Assembly (NCBI GenBank): GCA_002319875.1
Contig: DCFS01000277.1
Location: forward strand, 1 to 19,240
Length of the DNA: 19,240 nt
From: Treponema sp. UBA1798
GTDB lineage: Bacteria > Spirochaetota > Spirochaetia > Treponematales > Treponemataceae
Direction of reading: 5' to 3'
Shown piece by piece: positions 1-8,074 of this stretch; the stretch's first letter is position 1; each line of letters starts with the position of its first letter. Below the pieces are notes generated by a model. That model did not search any database, was not told the origin of the DNA, and saw only the letters and a list, made by a program, of their open reading frames with translations. Made by a program: the position numbers and the translations under genes.

Positions 1-610
1 ATACAGATTTTCCCGAAGACGTATTTCTGATAAGCGACCGCAGAGGCCGGTGGTCAAAAAATAAGCCTGTGTCAATATATCCTGAAAGATCTACGCGGAA
101 CAGCTGTCCTCTTTCCTGTATAATGCCAGTCAGGGAAGTCATACTGCCGGATTCTGCCTTTTGCCCGTCTTTTGCATACTGACTTCCGCCTTTGTCATGC
201 TTTCTGGTTTTTATGACGATCCTGCCTGCCGGTATGTGTGTGACACTGCCCGCTGCAGCAGCTATTGCTTCAAGCCATTGGCGTTCTTCCTGTTCCGGTT
301 TTTCATAGGGCCGCTCATACAGAAAAATAACCAGGCAGAGTCTGCTTTCTTTTTCCCCGATCGCAGTTCTGTCGTTTTCCGTTTCAGCGGCATATTCCTG
401 AATCAGAAAGCGGGCCGCCTCTTTTGGGGTCATGCTATAGCCGGGAAGAAATTCATACAGATCCACAGCAAGCGGTATTTCCGGAATATCACGGTCGTAC
501 AGCCGGTAGCATGTTATCCGTTCGCGGCGTGCCCATTTTCTTAATATCTTAAAGCGTCTGGAAAGACGGTTGGCAAAAAGCTCCGCCTGATATAAATCCT
601 TATCTGACAT
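1..610 (-). CDS. Class I SAM-dependent rRNA methyltransferase, RlmK/RlmI-like (partial)
   Basis: The reverse strand is open from an ATG at 608-610 to the window edge, giving the first 203 residues; the C-terminus lies outside. The protein starts MSDKDLYQAELFANRLSRRF and continues with KWARRERITCYRLYDRDIP, LAVDLYE, IKTRKHDKGGSQYAKDG and YIDTGLFFDHRPLR. This series (a basic start, CYRLYD, the KTR..KGGSQY stretch and DTGLF.DHR) is typical of the N-terminal and RNA-binding part of the RlmK half of RlmKL and of RlmI-type 23S rRNA methyltransferases. DTGLF.DHR sits just before the SAM-binding Rossmann fold, which would follow beyond base 1. The family methylates 23S rRNA; the exact base cannot be told here. 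No clear Shine-Dalgarno sequence precedes the ATG. The gene is divergent from the DEAD-box helicase at 660, with a 49-bp gap. Confidence 0.85.
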   Translation of the reverse strand, partial: MSDKDLYQAELFANRLSRRFKILRKWARRERITCYRLYDRDIPEIPLAVDLYEFLPGYSMTPKEAARFLIQEYAAETENDRTAIGEKESRLCLVIFLYERPYEKPEQEERQWLEAIAAAAGSVTHIPAGRIVIKTRKHDKGGSQYAKDGQKAESGSMTSLTGIIQERGQLFRVDLSGYIDTGLFFDHRPLRSLIRNTSSGKSV

Positions 611-620
611 TTCTTTATAC

Positions 621-649
621 TATACATAAAAGCGAAAAAAGTATATACT
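621..649 (+). promoter_or_regulatory. Candidate promoter in the divergent gap upstream of the DEAD-box helicase
   Basis: TATACA (621-626) and TATACT (644-649) are separated by 17 bp and match the -35 and -10 consensus 4/6 and 5/6. Transcription would start only a few bases before the helicase ATG, so the mRNA would be almost leaderless, which fits the lack of a Shine-Dalgarno sequence. The gap is AT-rich, and the opposite strand also has TATA-like hexamers just upstream of the methyltransferase start. Weak prediction. Confidence 0.3.
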
Positions 650-659
650 TTCAGAACAT

Positions 660-2282
660 ATGGAATTTTCAGAATTTTCTCTGCACGGAGATTTACAGAA
701 AGGCATAGCTGCAGCAGGCTATATCACGTGCACTCCTGTTCAGGAACAGGTTTTAAAAAACTCTCTTGACGGTACAGATTTGTATGTTCAGTCACAGACT
801 GGTACCGGAAAAACGGCGGCTTATCTTGTCTCTATTATTCAGGAACTGCTTACCCGTCAGGAATCTGCCGGGAAAAAAGCGCTTATTATGGTTCCGACAC
901 GGGAACTGGCTGTTCAGGTTGAAGAGGAAGCTAAAACCCTGCTGAGCGGTACCCGGCTTTCAGTTTTCAGCTTTTATGGCGGAGTAGGGTATGAAAAACA
1001 GATAGCTGCCTTAAAAAAAGGAATAGATATTATTGTAGGAACACCGGGACGCGTTATTGATTTACAGGAAGGTAAGCAGATGGACCTTCAGAACGTTTCC
1101 TTTCTGGTGATCGATGAAGCCGATCGTATGTTTGATATGGGTTTTTATCCGGATCTCAGAACGCTTCTCAAAGTACTCCCTCCTGTTGAACAGAGGCAGA
1201 CAATGCTTTTCAGCGCGACTCTTAATTCCTACGTGAAGAATCTTGCATGGGAATATACGCGCGATGCTAAGGAAATTACCATTGAGGCTGACAATATAAC
1301 GGTTGATGAAATAGACCAGGAACTGCTGCATGTTTCAAGTGATGAAAAAATGAAACTGCTTGTCGGTATTCTGAGACATGAGAAGCCTGCCAGCGTACTC
1401 ATATTCTGCAATACGAAGCGCGGCTGTGAAGTGCTTGCAAAGCGTCTGCAGTTAAACGGTTTCCAGTGTGACTTTATTATCGGGGACCTGCCTCAGTCAA
1501 AACGTCTTAAAGTGCTTGATGATTTTGAAAACGGGAAGATTCCGATTCTTGCTGCAACTGATGTGGCTGCCAGGGGCATTGATGTAAGTGATCTGTCTAT
1601 GGTCATAAATTATGATCTGCCGAATGAGGCGGAAAATTATGTGCATCGTATCGGACGGACTGCCCGTGCCGGTAAATCAGGCAAGGCATATACGTTCTGC
1701 AGCGAACAGGATGTATACAGCCTTCCCCCCATTGAACGATATATAGAAAAACCGATACCTGCAAGAGTTGCCGATCCTTCCCAGATGTCGGAAGATAAAA
1801 GTTCCGGTGTATATATACGCACTGAAAACTGGCGGGAAGACGGAGATAGTCATGGCCGAGACCGAGACCGAGACAGGGACTGGAAGAAAAAGGAAACTCC
1901 GCATCATGAAAGACGGGATGAAAGACGCAGCCACGGTACCGGGAAAAAAGAATCCGTATACAGCGGACGGCATAACAGTGTTCCAGGCGGACAGAAAAGG
2001 CCACAGGTGCAGGTGCAGGGCCGTAAACCTGTCGTACAGAAGAAGGATGAGTTTACAAGGCTTGAAAATATGTCGTTTGATGAACGCATGGTACTGTACA
2101 GGAAAAAATATGCTTCTTCTGTACAGAAACCCGCTGTTCCCCGAAAGAAACCGGATAACGGTTACCGTAAAGAACGCAGTAATGCCACACCTGATCTTAT
2201 CAGAAAGCCAGTTGCCGCTCCTGTATCTAAGAAAGGATTTTTGTCAAAACTTGTTTCGATTTTTGCCGGGAGAAAAAAGTGA
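660..2282 (+). CDS. DEAD-box ATP-dependent RNA helicase
   Basis: A 540-residue protein that unwinds or remodels RNA in the cytoplasm using ATP. All superfamily 2 DEAD-box motifs are present in order: Q motif (GYITCTPVQ, about 20-28), motif I SQTGTGKT (45-52), Ia PTRELAVQ (79-86), GG (107-108), Ib TPGR (128-131), II DEAD (152-155), III SAT (185-187), IV IFCNTK (248-253), V ATDVAARGID (299-308) and VI HRIGRTARAG (329-338). The helicase core ends near residue 370. A basic, low-complexity tail of about 170 residues follows, with alternating Arg-Asp near 398, many RK/RR pairs and a basic C-terminus. Such tails bind RNA nonspecifically in RhlE/RhlB/CsdA-type proteins, but the subfamily cannot be fixed. 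No clear ribosome binding site precedes the ATG. The stop overlaps the GTG start of the ABC-F gene, so the two probably form one operon for ribosome or RNA metabolism. Confidence 0.95.
   Translation: MEFSEFSLHGDLQKGIAAAGYITCTPVQEQVLKNSLDGTDLYVQSQTGTGKTAAYLVSIIQELLTRQESAGKKALIMVPTRELAVQVEEEAKTLLSGTRLSVFSFYGGVGYEKQIAALKKGIDIIVGTPGRVIDLQEGKQMDLQNVSFLVIDEADRMFDMGFYPDLRTLLKVLPPVEQRQTMLFSATLNSYVKNLAWEYTRDAKEITIEADNITVDEIDQELLHVSSDEKMKLLVGILRHEKPASVLIFCNTKRGCEVLAKRLQLNGFQCDFIIGDLPQSKRLKVLDDFENGKIPILAATDVAARGIDVSDLSMVINYDLPNEAENYVHRIGRTARAGKSGKAYTFCSEQDVYSLPPIERYIEKPIPARVADPSQMSEDKSSGVYIRTENWREDGDSHGRDRDRDRDWKKKETPHHERRDERRSHGTGKKESVYSGRHNSVPGGQKRPQVQVQGRKPVVQKKDEFTRLENMSFDERMVLYRKKYASSVQKPAVPRKKPDNGYRKERSNATPDLIRKPVAAPVSKKGFLSKLVSIFAGRKK
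1856..1874 (+). repeat. Hexanucleotide tandem repeat (CCGAGA, three units) inside the helicase gene
   Basis: Three consecutive CCGAGA units (1856-1873) encode alternating Arg and Asp in the tail of the DEAD-box helicase. Because the unit is six bases, gain or loss of copies would lengthen or shorten the RD run without changing frame. Confidence 0.7.
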
Positions 2283-3922
2283 TAGCGGTAACAGATGTAA
2301 GCCTTAAATTCAGTGAAAAACCTCTGTTCAAAGATGTCAATCTGAAATTTACGCCGGGCAACTGCTACGGTATTATCGGTGCCAATGGTGCCGGCAAATC
2401 GACATTTCTGAAAATTCTTTCCGGAGAACAGGAGCACGATTCCGGGACTATAACAATGACGCCGGGTGAACGTATGGCGGTACTGAAGCAGGATCATTTT
2501 GCTTTTGATGCATATTCGGTTAAGGATACTGTCATGATGGGGTTTCCGAAATTATTCGAATGCTCGAAAGCAAGAAATGCGATTTATTCAAAATCTGATT
2601 TTTCCGAAGAAGATGGTATAAGGGCCAGTGAGCTGGAAGGTGAATTCGGTGAACTCGGAGGATGGGAAGCTGAAAATCAGATAGAACAGATGCTTTCAGG
2701 ACTCGGTCTTGAAGAGGAATTCCACGACAGAATGATGTCTGAACTTGATGAAAGCCAGAAAGTCCGCGTACTCCTTGCCCAGGCGCTGTTCGGTAATCCC
2801 GGAATTCTGCTGCTTGATGAACCTACCAACGGTCTTGATCTGGAATCGATTACCTGGCTGGAAGATTTTCTGATGGATTTTCCGAACATTGTAATCGTTG
2901 TAAGCCATGACCGGCATTTTTTGAACGCGATCTGTACCTATATCTGTGATATTGATTACGGAAAGATAAGTCTTTTTACCGGCAATTATGATTTTTGGTA
3001 TCAGATGAGTCAGGTTCTCCAGCGGCAGGCAAAAGATCAGGCAAAAAAACGTGAAGAAAAGATGGCCGATCTGAAGGAATTTATCCTCCGTTTTGCATCT
3101 AACGCATCCAAAAGCCGGCAGGCTACGAGCCGGAAACGTGTTTACGATAAACTTGCTTTGGAGGAATTACCGGTAACCAGCCGGAAATTTCCGTATGTCA
3201 ATTTTAAAGCTGACAGGGAAATTGGCAACAATGTACTCGAAGTAAAGAAAATAAATTACACGGAAGAAGGCGTCAGACTTCTTAATGATTTTTCAATGTT
3301 CGTGAACAGAACGGACAAAATTGTATTTGTCGGAATAGAGCATAACTCGATTTCCGCATTTTACGATATTATTACCGGTACAAAAAAAGCTGATTCCGGA
3401 GAATTTTATTGGGGGCAGACGACCAGTCAGTCATATCTGCCGCGCGATAATGCTCCTTTTTTCAATAATGATCTGAATATTACTGACTGGCTCCGTCAGT
3501 ATACGAAAGAACAGGACGATGGATATGTACGCGGTTTTCTTGGGCGTATGCTGTTTACCGGAGACGAGTCGTTAAAACCTGTCAGAGTTTTAAGCGGTGG
3601 CGAGAAGGTTCGTTGTATGCTTTCAAAGCTGATGCTGAGCGGTGCTAATGTACTGATCCTGGATGATCCTACAAACCATCTTGATCTTGAAGCTATCGAG
3701 AGCCTGAACGAGGCCCTCGTTGATTTTCCCGGTGTCGTTCTGTTCAACAGCCATGACCATGAATTTATTTCATCTATCGCAAACCGTATTGTGGAGATTA
3801 CGCCGAACGGTGTAATTGACAGGATGATGCCGTTTGACGATTATCTGCATGATGCCCAGGTTTCGGAAATAAGAACAAAATTTTATGAGGGCACAGGTAA
3901 GAAAATAAAATACAGGGTATGA
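2279..3922 (+). CDS. ABC-F family ATPase, YbiT/YkpA-like, with one degenerate ATP site
   Basis: A 547-residue soluble protein with two ABC domains and no membrane segments, the plan of ABC-F proteins, which act on the ribosome. The GTG start overlaps the helicase stop and is preceded by GGGAG. Domain 1 has Walker A GANGAGKS (34-41), Walker B ILLLDE (176-181) and switch SHD (209-211). A charged interdomain linker (about 240-310) matches the P-site tRNA interaction motif region. Domain 2 has signature LSGGE (438-442), Walker B VLILDD (458-463) and switch SHD (491-493). SHDHEF and LDDPTNHLD resemble what I remember of the YbiT/YkpA branch. Two elements are lost: the domain 1 signature is LDESQ (156-160) instead of LSGGQ, and domain 2 Walker A is GIEHNSIS (352-359), without the Gly-Lys-Ser/Thr. 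These two normally face each other in one composite site, so one ATP site looks intact and the other inactive. The exact ribosomal role is unknown. Confidence 0.92.
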   Translation: MIAVTDVSLKFSEKPLFKDVNLKFTPGNCYGIIGANGAGKSTFLKILSGEQEHDSGTITMTPGERMAVLKQDHFAFDAYSVKDTVMMGFPKLFECSKARNAIYSKSDFSEEDGIRASELEGEFGELGGWEAENQIEQMLSGLGLEEEFHDRMMSELDESQKVRVLLAQALFGNPGILLLDEPTNGLDLESITWLEDFLMDFPNIVIVVSHDRHFLNAICTYICDIDYGKISLFTGNYDFWYQMSQVLQRQAKDQAKKREEKMADLKEFILRFASNASKSRQATSRKRVYDKLALEELPVTSRKFPYVNFKADREIGNNVLEVKKINYTEEGVRLLNDFSMFVNRTDKIVFVGIEHNSISAFYDIITGTKKADSGEFYWGQTTSQSYLPRDNAPFFNNDLNITDWLRQYTKEQDDGYVRGFLGRMLFTGDESLKPVRVLSGGEKVRCMLSKLMLSGANVLILDDPTNHLDLEAIESLNEALVDFPGVVLFNSHDHEFISSIANRIVEITPNGVIDRMMPFDDYLHDAQVSEIRTKFYEGTGKKIKYRV

Positions 3923-3937
3923 CCGGAATATCCGTTT

Positions 3938-3990
3938 GTTAAGGGAAACTCTGCTTACATCACGGTGACCTGATCAGCGCTTCCCTTAAC
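3938..3990. terminator. Inverted repeat between convergent genes, possible weak terminator
   Basis: GTTAAGGGAA (3938-3947) and TTCCCTTAAC (3981-3990) are perfect 10-bp complementary arms with a 33-nt loop. They lie between the convergent ABC-F and lipoprotein genes, and the right arm includes the lipoprotein stop codon. The loop is long and neither side has a strong U tract, so the terminator role is only inferred from position. Confidence 0.35.
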
Positions 3991-4579
3991 TTAAAGACAG
4001 ATAGGCTGTCAGTCCGTACAGAAAGTCGTATGGAACGGTGAATGAGACACTGTTGTCACTGCCTAAGGTTACCGTCAGGCGTGACTGATTTTTCATCAGG
4101 CTGCAGGTCGTGTCGGAAAGCGAACCGAGTATACATACGTAATAGAATCCGTCGGTATCAGGTTTCGTATCTGCTGTTATGGTTGCGTTTTCTATCGGGA
4201 ATGTGCTTGCTGTACTGCCGTCCTGATCTGTTCCTGTAACACTATACGTCCGGTATTGTTCTTTTGACAGTTCTACTGTCTGTCCGACTGCCAGCATGGC
4301 CTGATATGCAGTCCTGTTTTCACTGGTATTTTTTATGACCGCAAGCGCATATCTGCTGCCGGTTATACTGCTGAGACCGAATGACAGATTTTCCTTTATT
4401 GTTCCGGAGACTACAGTTTCCCCCAGTTCAATTGTGTAAGTACCTTCTGACGTTGTTCCTGAAGTCGTTTTAAGAACCCTGTATGCAGAATCTTCTTCAA
4501 TAACACCCCCGGATGTATTAGAACATCCATCCAGAAGGAGAAAAAAAAACAGAAGAATAACAGGAAAAAACTTACGCAT
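3986..4579 (-). CDS. Hypothetical small lipoprotein
   Basis: A 197-residue protein from ATG 4579. An upstream in-frame TTG at 4588 would add three residues, but the ATG is preferred because GGGTGA lies directly upstream of it and nothing similar precedes the TTG. The N-terminus MRKFFPVILLFFFLLLDGCS is a short basic stretch, a very hydrophobic core and a cysteine at residue 19, a spirochete-type lax lipobox (LLDGC). Lipid-anchored export is likely. The remainder is rich in Ser, Thr and Gly with alternating beta-like stretches, for example TYTIELGETVVSGTI and SRLTVTLGSDNSVSFTV, suggesting a beta-sandwich. I recognise no family and assign no function. It lies 33 bp downstream of the UvrD/Rep-type helicase on the same strand. 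A run of nine T in the signal peptide could make expression unstable. Confidence 0.75.
   Translation of the reverse strand: MRKFFPVILLFFFLLLDGCSNTSGGVIEEDSAYRVLKTTSGTTSEGTYTIELGETVVSGTIKENLSFGLSSITGSRYALAVIKNTSENRTAYQAMLAVGQTVELSKEQYRTYSVTGTDQDGSTASTFPIENATITADTKPDTDGFYYVCILGSLSDTTCSLMKNQSRLTVTLGSDNSVSFTVPYDFLYGLTAYLSLS
4541..4549 (-). repeat. Nine-base homopolymer (T9 on the coding strand) in the lipoprotein signal peptide
   Basis: Nine consecutive A on the plus strand read as T9 in the lipoprotein gene and encode three Phe in the signal-peptide core. Loss or gain of one base would frameshift the gene ahead of the lipobox cysteine. Confidence 0.7.
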
Positions 4580-4587
4580 TTCACCCA

Positions 4588-4616
4588 ATTATACTGCAGC
4601 AAAGAGAAAAAATCAG
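4588..4616 (-). promoter_or_regulatory. Candidate promoter for the lipoprotein gene
   Basis: On the minus strand a perfect TATAAT (4593 to 4588) lies 17 bp downstream of CTGATT (4616 to 4611), a 3/6 match to the -35 consensus. It overlaps the last codons of the UvrD/Rep-type helicase. The start point would be very close to the lipoprotein ATG at 4579, giving an almost leaderless transcript. Weak, because the -35 is poor and read-through from the helicase gene is possible. Confidence 0.3.
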
Positions 4617-6649
4617 CCTGTGAAACCAGGTACTGAAAACTTCCTTTTCATCTGTGCAAGGTATTCCAGCGCATCTTTTGCATCAAGTTCTTTTGACGGC
4701 TCATGGTATTCGACGAGATTTGCCGGTATTTCATCAAGAAATCTTGACGGAGTACATTCCACTGTTGTCTGCATGTGACGGCGTTTCCTGCAGGACGTGA
4801 TGATCAGTTTATCCCTTGCCCGTGTGATCGCTACATAAAAAAGACGTCGTTCTTCTTCAACGTTGCCGCCGTTTTCCTCAACTGCGCGGGCATGCGGAAT
4901 GAGACCTTCTTCTGCGCCTGCGATAAACACTACAGGAAATTCGAGCCCTTTTGATGCATGAATAGTCATAAGATTTACTTTGCCTTTATCATTATCATCG
5001 TCCAGATCATCCCGGCTCAGCAGCGTTATTCTGTTCAGGTATGTATACAGTGTCGCATCATAGTTATCAGGATTTTTTTCCCATGTTTCAATGGAATGGA
5101 TGAGATTTTCTATATTCAGATATTTGTAGCGGGCTGCCTTTTCGTTTTTCTGGTATTCACCCACCAGATAGTCCCAGTAGCCTATATCGTCTACCATCGT
5201 CCTGACTTTCTGTGCAAGGTTTTTTCCGCTCAGCATCGGGCTGTTGTTTTCGATGATGGTAACAAAAGACTCCAGATCCGCCTTTGATTTTTCGGAAAGA
5301 GGGCTGTTTTCTGCTTTTAAAAGCGCATCTATTGCCGTCCAGAGGGGGCTTTTCAGCGCCTTCGCTGCTTCGTTTATCTGTTCGAGCGTGGAACGGCCGA
5401 TACCGCGCCGCGGTGTATTGATGACTCTGAGAAGGTTGACATCATCGTCGTGATTTGCAATGACACGCAGGTAACTTATCACGTCTTTGATTTCTTTCCG
5501 TTCAAAAAAGCTGATACCGCCACTCATCGTATACGGAATATTTGCCTCCAGAAAAGCTTCCTCAAGGGCTCGGCTCTGCGTATTTGCACGCATCAGAACA
5601 CCGAACTGGTCGTATTTGAGCTTTTCTTCCATGGCAATTCCCTGTATTGATTCAACAATGAAATCAGCTTCGGCAGTTTCATTTTCAGGCATGAATATTT
5701 CGATGGGTTTTCCGGAACCATTTCCGCTCCACAAATGTTTTTCCTTACGGTTCGTATTGTGCGAAATAACACCATTTGCAGCAGCAAGAATAGTTTCCGT
5801 TGAACGGTAATTCTGCTCAAGTCTTATTTCGGTAACATCCGGAAAGTCCTTTTCAAACTGGACAATATTCTGGTAATCGGCTCCCCGCCAGCTGTATATG
5901 GACTGATCGTCATCCCCGACAACGGCAACGTTCCTGTCTGAGAGCAGATGCATCAGTTCATACTGCTGATGGCTTGTATCCTGGAATTCGTCAACCATAA
6001 TATATTTATACCGATCCCTGTATGCGGATAGAACATCCTGATGCTCATGGAAGAGTTTTATGGGAAGCGTTATAAGATCGTCAAAATCGACGGCGTTATA
6101 CAGTTTCAGTCCTTCCTGATATCCTTCGTACAGCTGCTGGTACATGTCGTTTGCGCTTTCCCATGTTTTCCGGCCGGTTTTGATATTTGAAAACAGGTTC
6201 GCGATTTTGTAGACATCCAGCGCATCTGCAGTAAATTTCAGTTCCCTGCCGCTTTCTTTTATAAGCGACGATCTGTCCGTTTCGTCATAGATGGAAAAAT
6301 TTTCGCGCCAGCCGAGCTGCGTGATATGCTGCCGCAGTATACGTACGCCGAATGCATGAAATGTTGAAACTGTAAGATTCTGCAGTTTTTTTCCGGTCAG
6401 TTCTTTTATTCGCTGTTCCATTTCACGGGCAGCTTTATTGGTGAACGTGAGCGCGAGAATCTGGCTCTGTGGAATGCCTGTGTCCAGCATATTTGCGATA
6501 CGGAATGTGATGACACGCGTTTTTCCGCTGCCGGCCCCTGCTATGATAAGAATAGGACCGTTAACTGTTGTGACCGCTTTATACTGTTCCGGATTAAGTT
6601 CGTTTTTGAGATTTTGTAAATCAAGTAACATGCGTTCTAAATCTAACAT
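4613..6649 (-). CDS. UvrD/PcrA/Rep family ATP-dependent DNA helicase
   Basis: A 678-residue superfamily 1A 3'-5' DNA helicase, the size of Rep and shorter than most UvrD/PcrA. Motifs in order: Q motif NPEQYKAV (19-26), motif I AGAGSGKT (37-44), Ia TFTNKAAREM (68-77), STFHAFG (95-101), II VDEFQDT (219-225), III VVGDDDQSIYSWRG (243-256), QNYRST (279-284), the 2B-domain stretch YTMSGGISFFERKEIKD (373-389), V TIHASKGLEFP (562-572) and VI RRLFYVAITRARD (601-613). Such helicases act in nucleotide-excision and mismatch repair, replication restart and removal of proteins from DNA. The C-terminus is short and does not show the usual PcrA tail. Methionines 1 and 7 are both possible starts and neither has a good ribosome binding site. 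Divergent from the hexokinase gene; the lipoprotein follows on the same strand. Confidence 0.93.
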   Translation of the reverse strand: MLDLERMLLDLQNLKNELNPEQYKAVTTVNGPILIIAGAGSGKTRVITFRIANMLDTGIPQSQILALTFTNKAAREMEQRIKELTGKKLQNLTVSTFHAFGVRILRQHITQLGWRENFSIYDETDRSSLIKESGRELKFTADALDVYKIANLFSNIKTGRKTWESANDMYQQLYEGYQEGLKLYNAVDFDDLITLPIKLFHEHQDVLSAYRDRYKYIMVDEFQDTSHQQYELMHLLSDRNVAVVGDDDQSIYSWRGADYQNIVQFEKDFPDVTEIRLEQNYRSTETILAAANGVISHNTNRKEKHLWSGNGSGKPIEIFMPENETAEADFIVESIQGIAMEEKLKYDQFGVLMRANTQSRALEEAFLEANIPYTMSGGISFFERKEIKDVISYLRVIANHDDDVNLLRVINTPRRGIGRSTLEQINEAAKALKSPLWTAIDALLKAENSPLSEKSKADLESFVTIIENNSPMLSGKNLAQKVRTMVDDIGYWDYLVGEYQKNEKAARYKYLNIENLIHSIETWEKNPDNYDATLYTYLNRITLLSRDDLDDDNDKGKVNLMTIHASKGLEFPVVFIAGAEEGLIPHARAVEENGGNVEEERRLFYVAITRARDKLIITSCRKRRHMQTTVECTPSRFLDEIPANLVEYHEPSKELDAKDALEYLAQMKRKFSVPGFTG

Positions 6650-6653
6650 TCTA

Positions 6654-6681
6654 TTGCTTTTTATGCAACAATGGTTACAAT
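6654..6681 (+). promoter_or_regulatory. Candidate promoter for hexokinase in the divergent gap
   Basis: TTGCTT (6654-6659) and TACAAT (6676-6681) are spaced by 16 bp. The -10 is a good match (5/6), the -35 modest (3/6). The start would lie about 20 bp before the hexokinase ATG, which has its own GAGG ribosome binding site at 6698-6701. Confidence 0.35.
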
Positions 6682-6708
6682 ACTAAAAAACGGCAGCGAG
6701 GTTGAAGA

Positions 6709-7998
6709 ATGAACAGATCTGTAAGCGCTTTTCTTGCAAAGCACGGCTTTGTCAGACATGTTGATATCAATACGGTAGTCGATGCACTCCTTTCTGATAT
6801 GAATACCGGGATTAACGGCAGAAAAGCTGATGAGGATATGATCCGTACGTGGTGCAATCCTCCGGAAAACAGAATTACCGGTAAGAATGTTATCGTAATA
6901 GATGCCGGTGGAACCAATTTCCGTTCATGTCTTGTTTCTTTTAATAAGCAGGGAGCCGCGGAAATAAGCTTTCTTGAAAAAACGGCAATGCCCGGTATCG
7001 ACAGAGAACTTGGCCGCAAAGAGTTTTTTGACAGAATTGCAGAGAATCTCGGGCATCTGAAAGGAAAAGCCGATTCCATAGGTTTCTGTTTTTCATATCC
7101 AATGACTATTACTGAAGAAGGTGATGGTATACTTACCGGTTTTTCAAAAGAAATAAAAGCACCTGAAGTTATCGGAAGCCATATCGGCAAAAGTCTGGCA
7201 GATGCGCTCGCTGCACATGGCTGGGTAAAACCCCGTCGTATTACATTGTTAAATGATACGGTTGCAGCACTGCTTGCAGGAGCTGCATGCCCTGATCCGG
7301 GGACACGTTATTCTTCGTATATCGGCCTTATTCTGGGGACAGGATTGAATACGGCATATATACAGCCTGCACTGGAAGGCCGCACGGATTTTCCCCAGCA
7401 GATCGTTGTCTGCGAAGCCGGAAAATTCGGACATCTGGTACGTTCTGATTTTGACAGGGCTGTGGACAGCCGTACGGTACGGCCCGGAGAATTCCAGATG
7501 GAAAAACAGTGTTCCGGCGCATATCTTGGTCCGGTAAGTCTTGAAATCCTTCATGCTGCAGCAGACGAACACCTGTTTTCAGCAGACGTATGCAGAAAAA
7601 TACGGGAGATCTCGGAACTGACGCTCAGGGAAATGGATTCATTCCTGCATGCGCCTTACAGTACGGATTCCGTTATAGGCAGTCTGTGTGCTGGATCGGC
7701 AGCTCCGGAAGACTATGATGCCATATTTCAGATTCTTGATGCTGTTGTTGAACGTTCAGCCCGATATACTGCTGCATTACTGGCGGCCGGCGTTATCCAG
7801 AGCGGAAAAGGTCTGAATGCGTCTCAGCCCGTCTGTATTCTGTGTAATGGAACTACATTCCATAAAACATACCGGATCAGGGCCCGTGTTGATGGTTATC
7901 TTGATGAAGTTCTTACGCGGGAACGCGGACTTTTTTATGAACTTATCGCCCGCGACAACGATATTACTCTGGGCGCTGCGATTGCCGGCCTGATATGA
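6709..7998 (+). CDS. hxk: Hexokinase, eukaryotic-like family
   Basis: A 429-residue sugar kinase that would phosphorylate glucose or another hexose with ATP as the entry step of glycolysis in the cytoplasm. Phosphate-1 motif DAGGTN is at 65-70, sugar-contact SYPM at 129-132, catalytic base Asp183 in LLNDTVAAL (180-188), phosphate-2 motif LGTGLN at 209-214, the sugar-binding glutamate in CEAGKFG (235-241, Glu236), and the hexokinase-specific EKQCSGAYLG (265-274), the counterpart of EK..SG.YLG in yeast and mammalian hexokinases. These assign it to the hexokinase family rather than bacterial Glk or ROK kinases. Its length matches one half of a eukaryotic enzyme. Treponema pallidum is annotated with a hexokinase of this type. 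The ATG has GAGG about seven bases upstream. It stands alone between a divergent helicase gene and the flagellar operon. Confidence 0.9.
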   Translation: MNRSVSAFLAKHGFVRHVDINTVVDALLSDMNTGINGRKADEDMIRTWCNPPENRITGKNVIVIDAGGTNFRSCLVSFNKQGAAEISFLEKTAMPGIDRELGRKEFFDRIAENLGHLKGKADSIGFCFSYPMTITEEGDGILTGFSKEIKAPEVIGSHIGKSLADALAAHGWVKPRRITLLNDTVAALLAGAACPDPGTRYSSYIGLILGTGLNTAYIQPALEGRTDFPQQIVVCEAGKFGHLVRSDFDRAVDSRTVRPGEFQMEKQCSGAYLGPVSLEILHAAADEHLFSADVCRKIREISELTLREMDSFLHAPYSTDSVIGSLCAGSAAPEDYDAIFQILDAVVERSARYTAALLAAGVIQSGKGLNASQPVCILCNGTTFHKTYRIRARVDGYLDEVLTRERGLFYELIARDNDITLGAAIAGLI

Positions 7999-8012
7999 TT
8001 CACGCGGCAATC

Positions 8013-8041
8013 TTGTATTCCGGTGAAAAATAGGCTAAAAT
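8013..8041 (+). promoter_or_regulatory. Candidate promoter of the flbB-fliK-flgD-flgE operon
   Basis: TTGTAT (8013-8018) and TAAAAT (8036-8041) are spaced by exactly 17 bp. The start would fall near 8048, some 27 bases before the flbB GTG and upstream of its AGGAG site. The elements resemble a housekeeping sigma-70 promoter; I see no sigma-28 or sigma-54 signature. Confidence 0.45.
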
Positions 8042-8074
8042 CATAAAGTATACAGGTGTTCAGGAGCATATAAG

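Noticed and set aside
161..544. Plus-strand ORF of 127 codons near the left edge
   Set aside because: It lies opposite the well-supported methyltransferase reading frame and its product has no recognisable pattern; it is a shadow.
1603..2307. Long ORFs on both strands over the helicase tail
   Set aside because: They arise from the repetitive Arg/Lys/Asp-rich tail coding sequence read in other frames and have no ribosome binding site.
4579..4588. TTG start for the lipoprotein
   Set aside because: The ATG nine bases downstream has a better ribosome binding site and gives a normal short signal peptide.
7999..8027. Stem TTCAC-CGG / CCG-GTGAA after hexokinase as a terminator
   Set aside because: One base is bulged, there is no U tract on either strand, and it overlaps the -35 of the flbB promoter.
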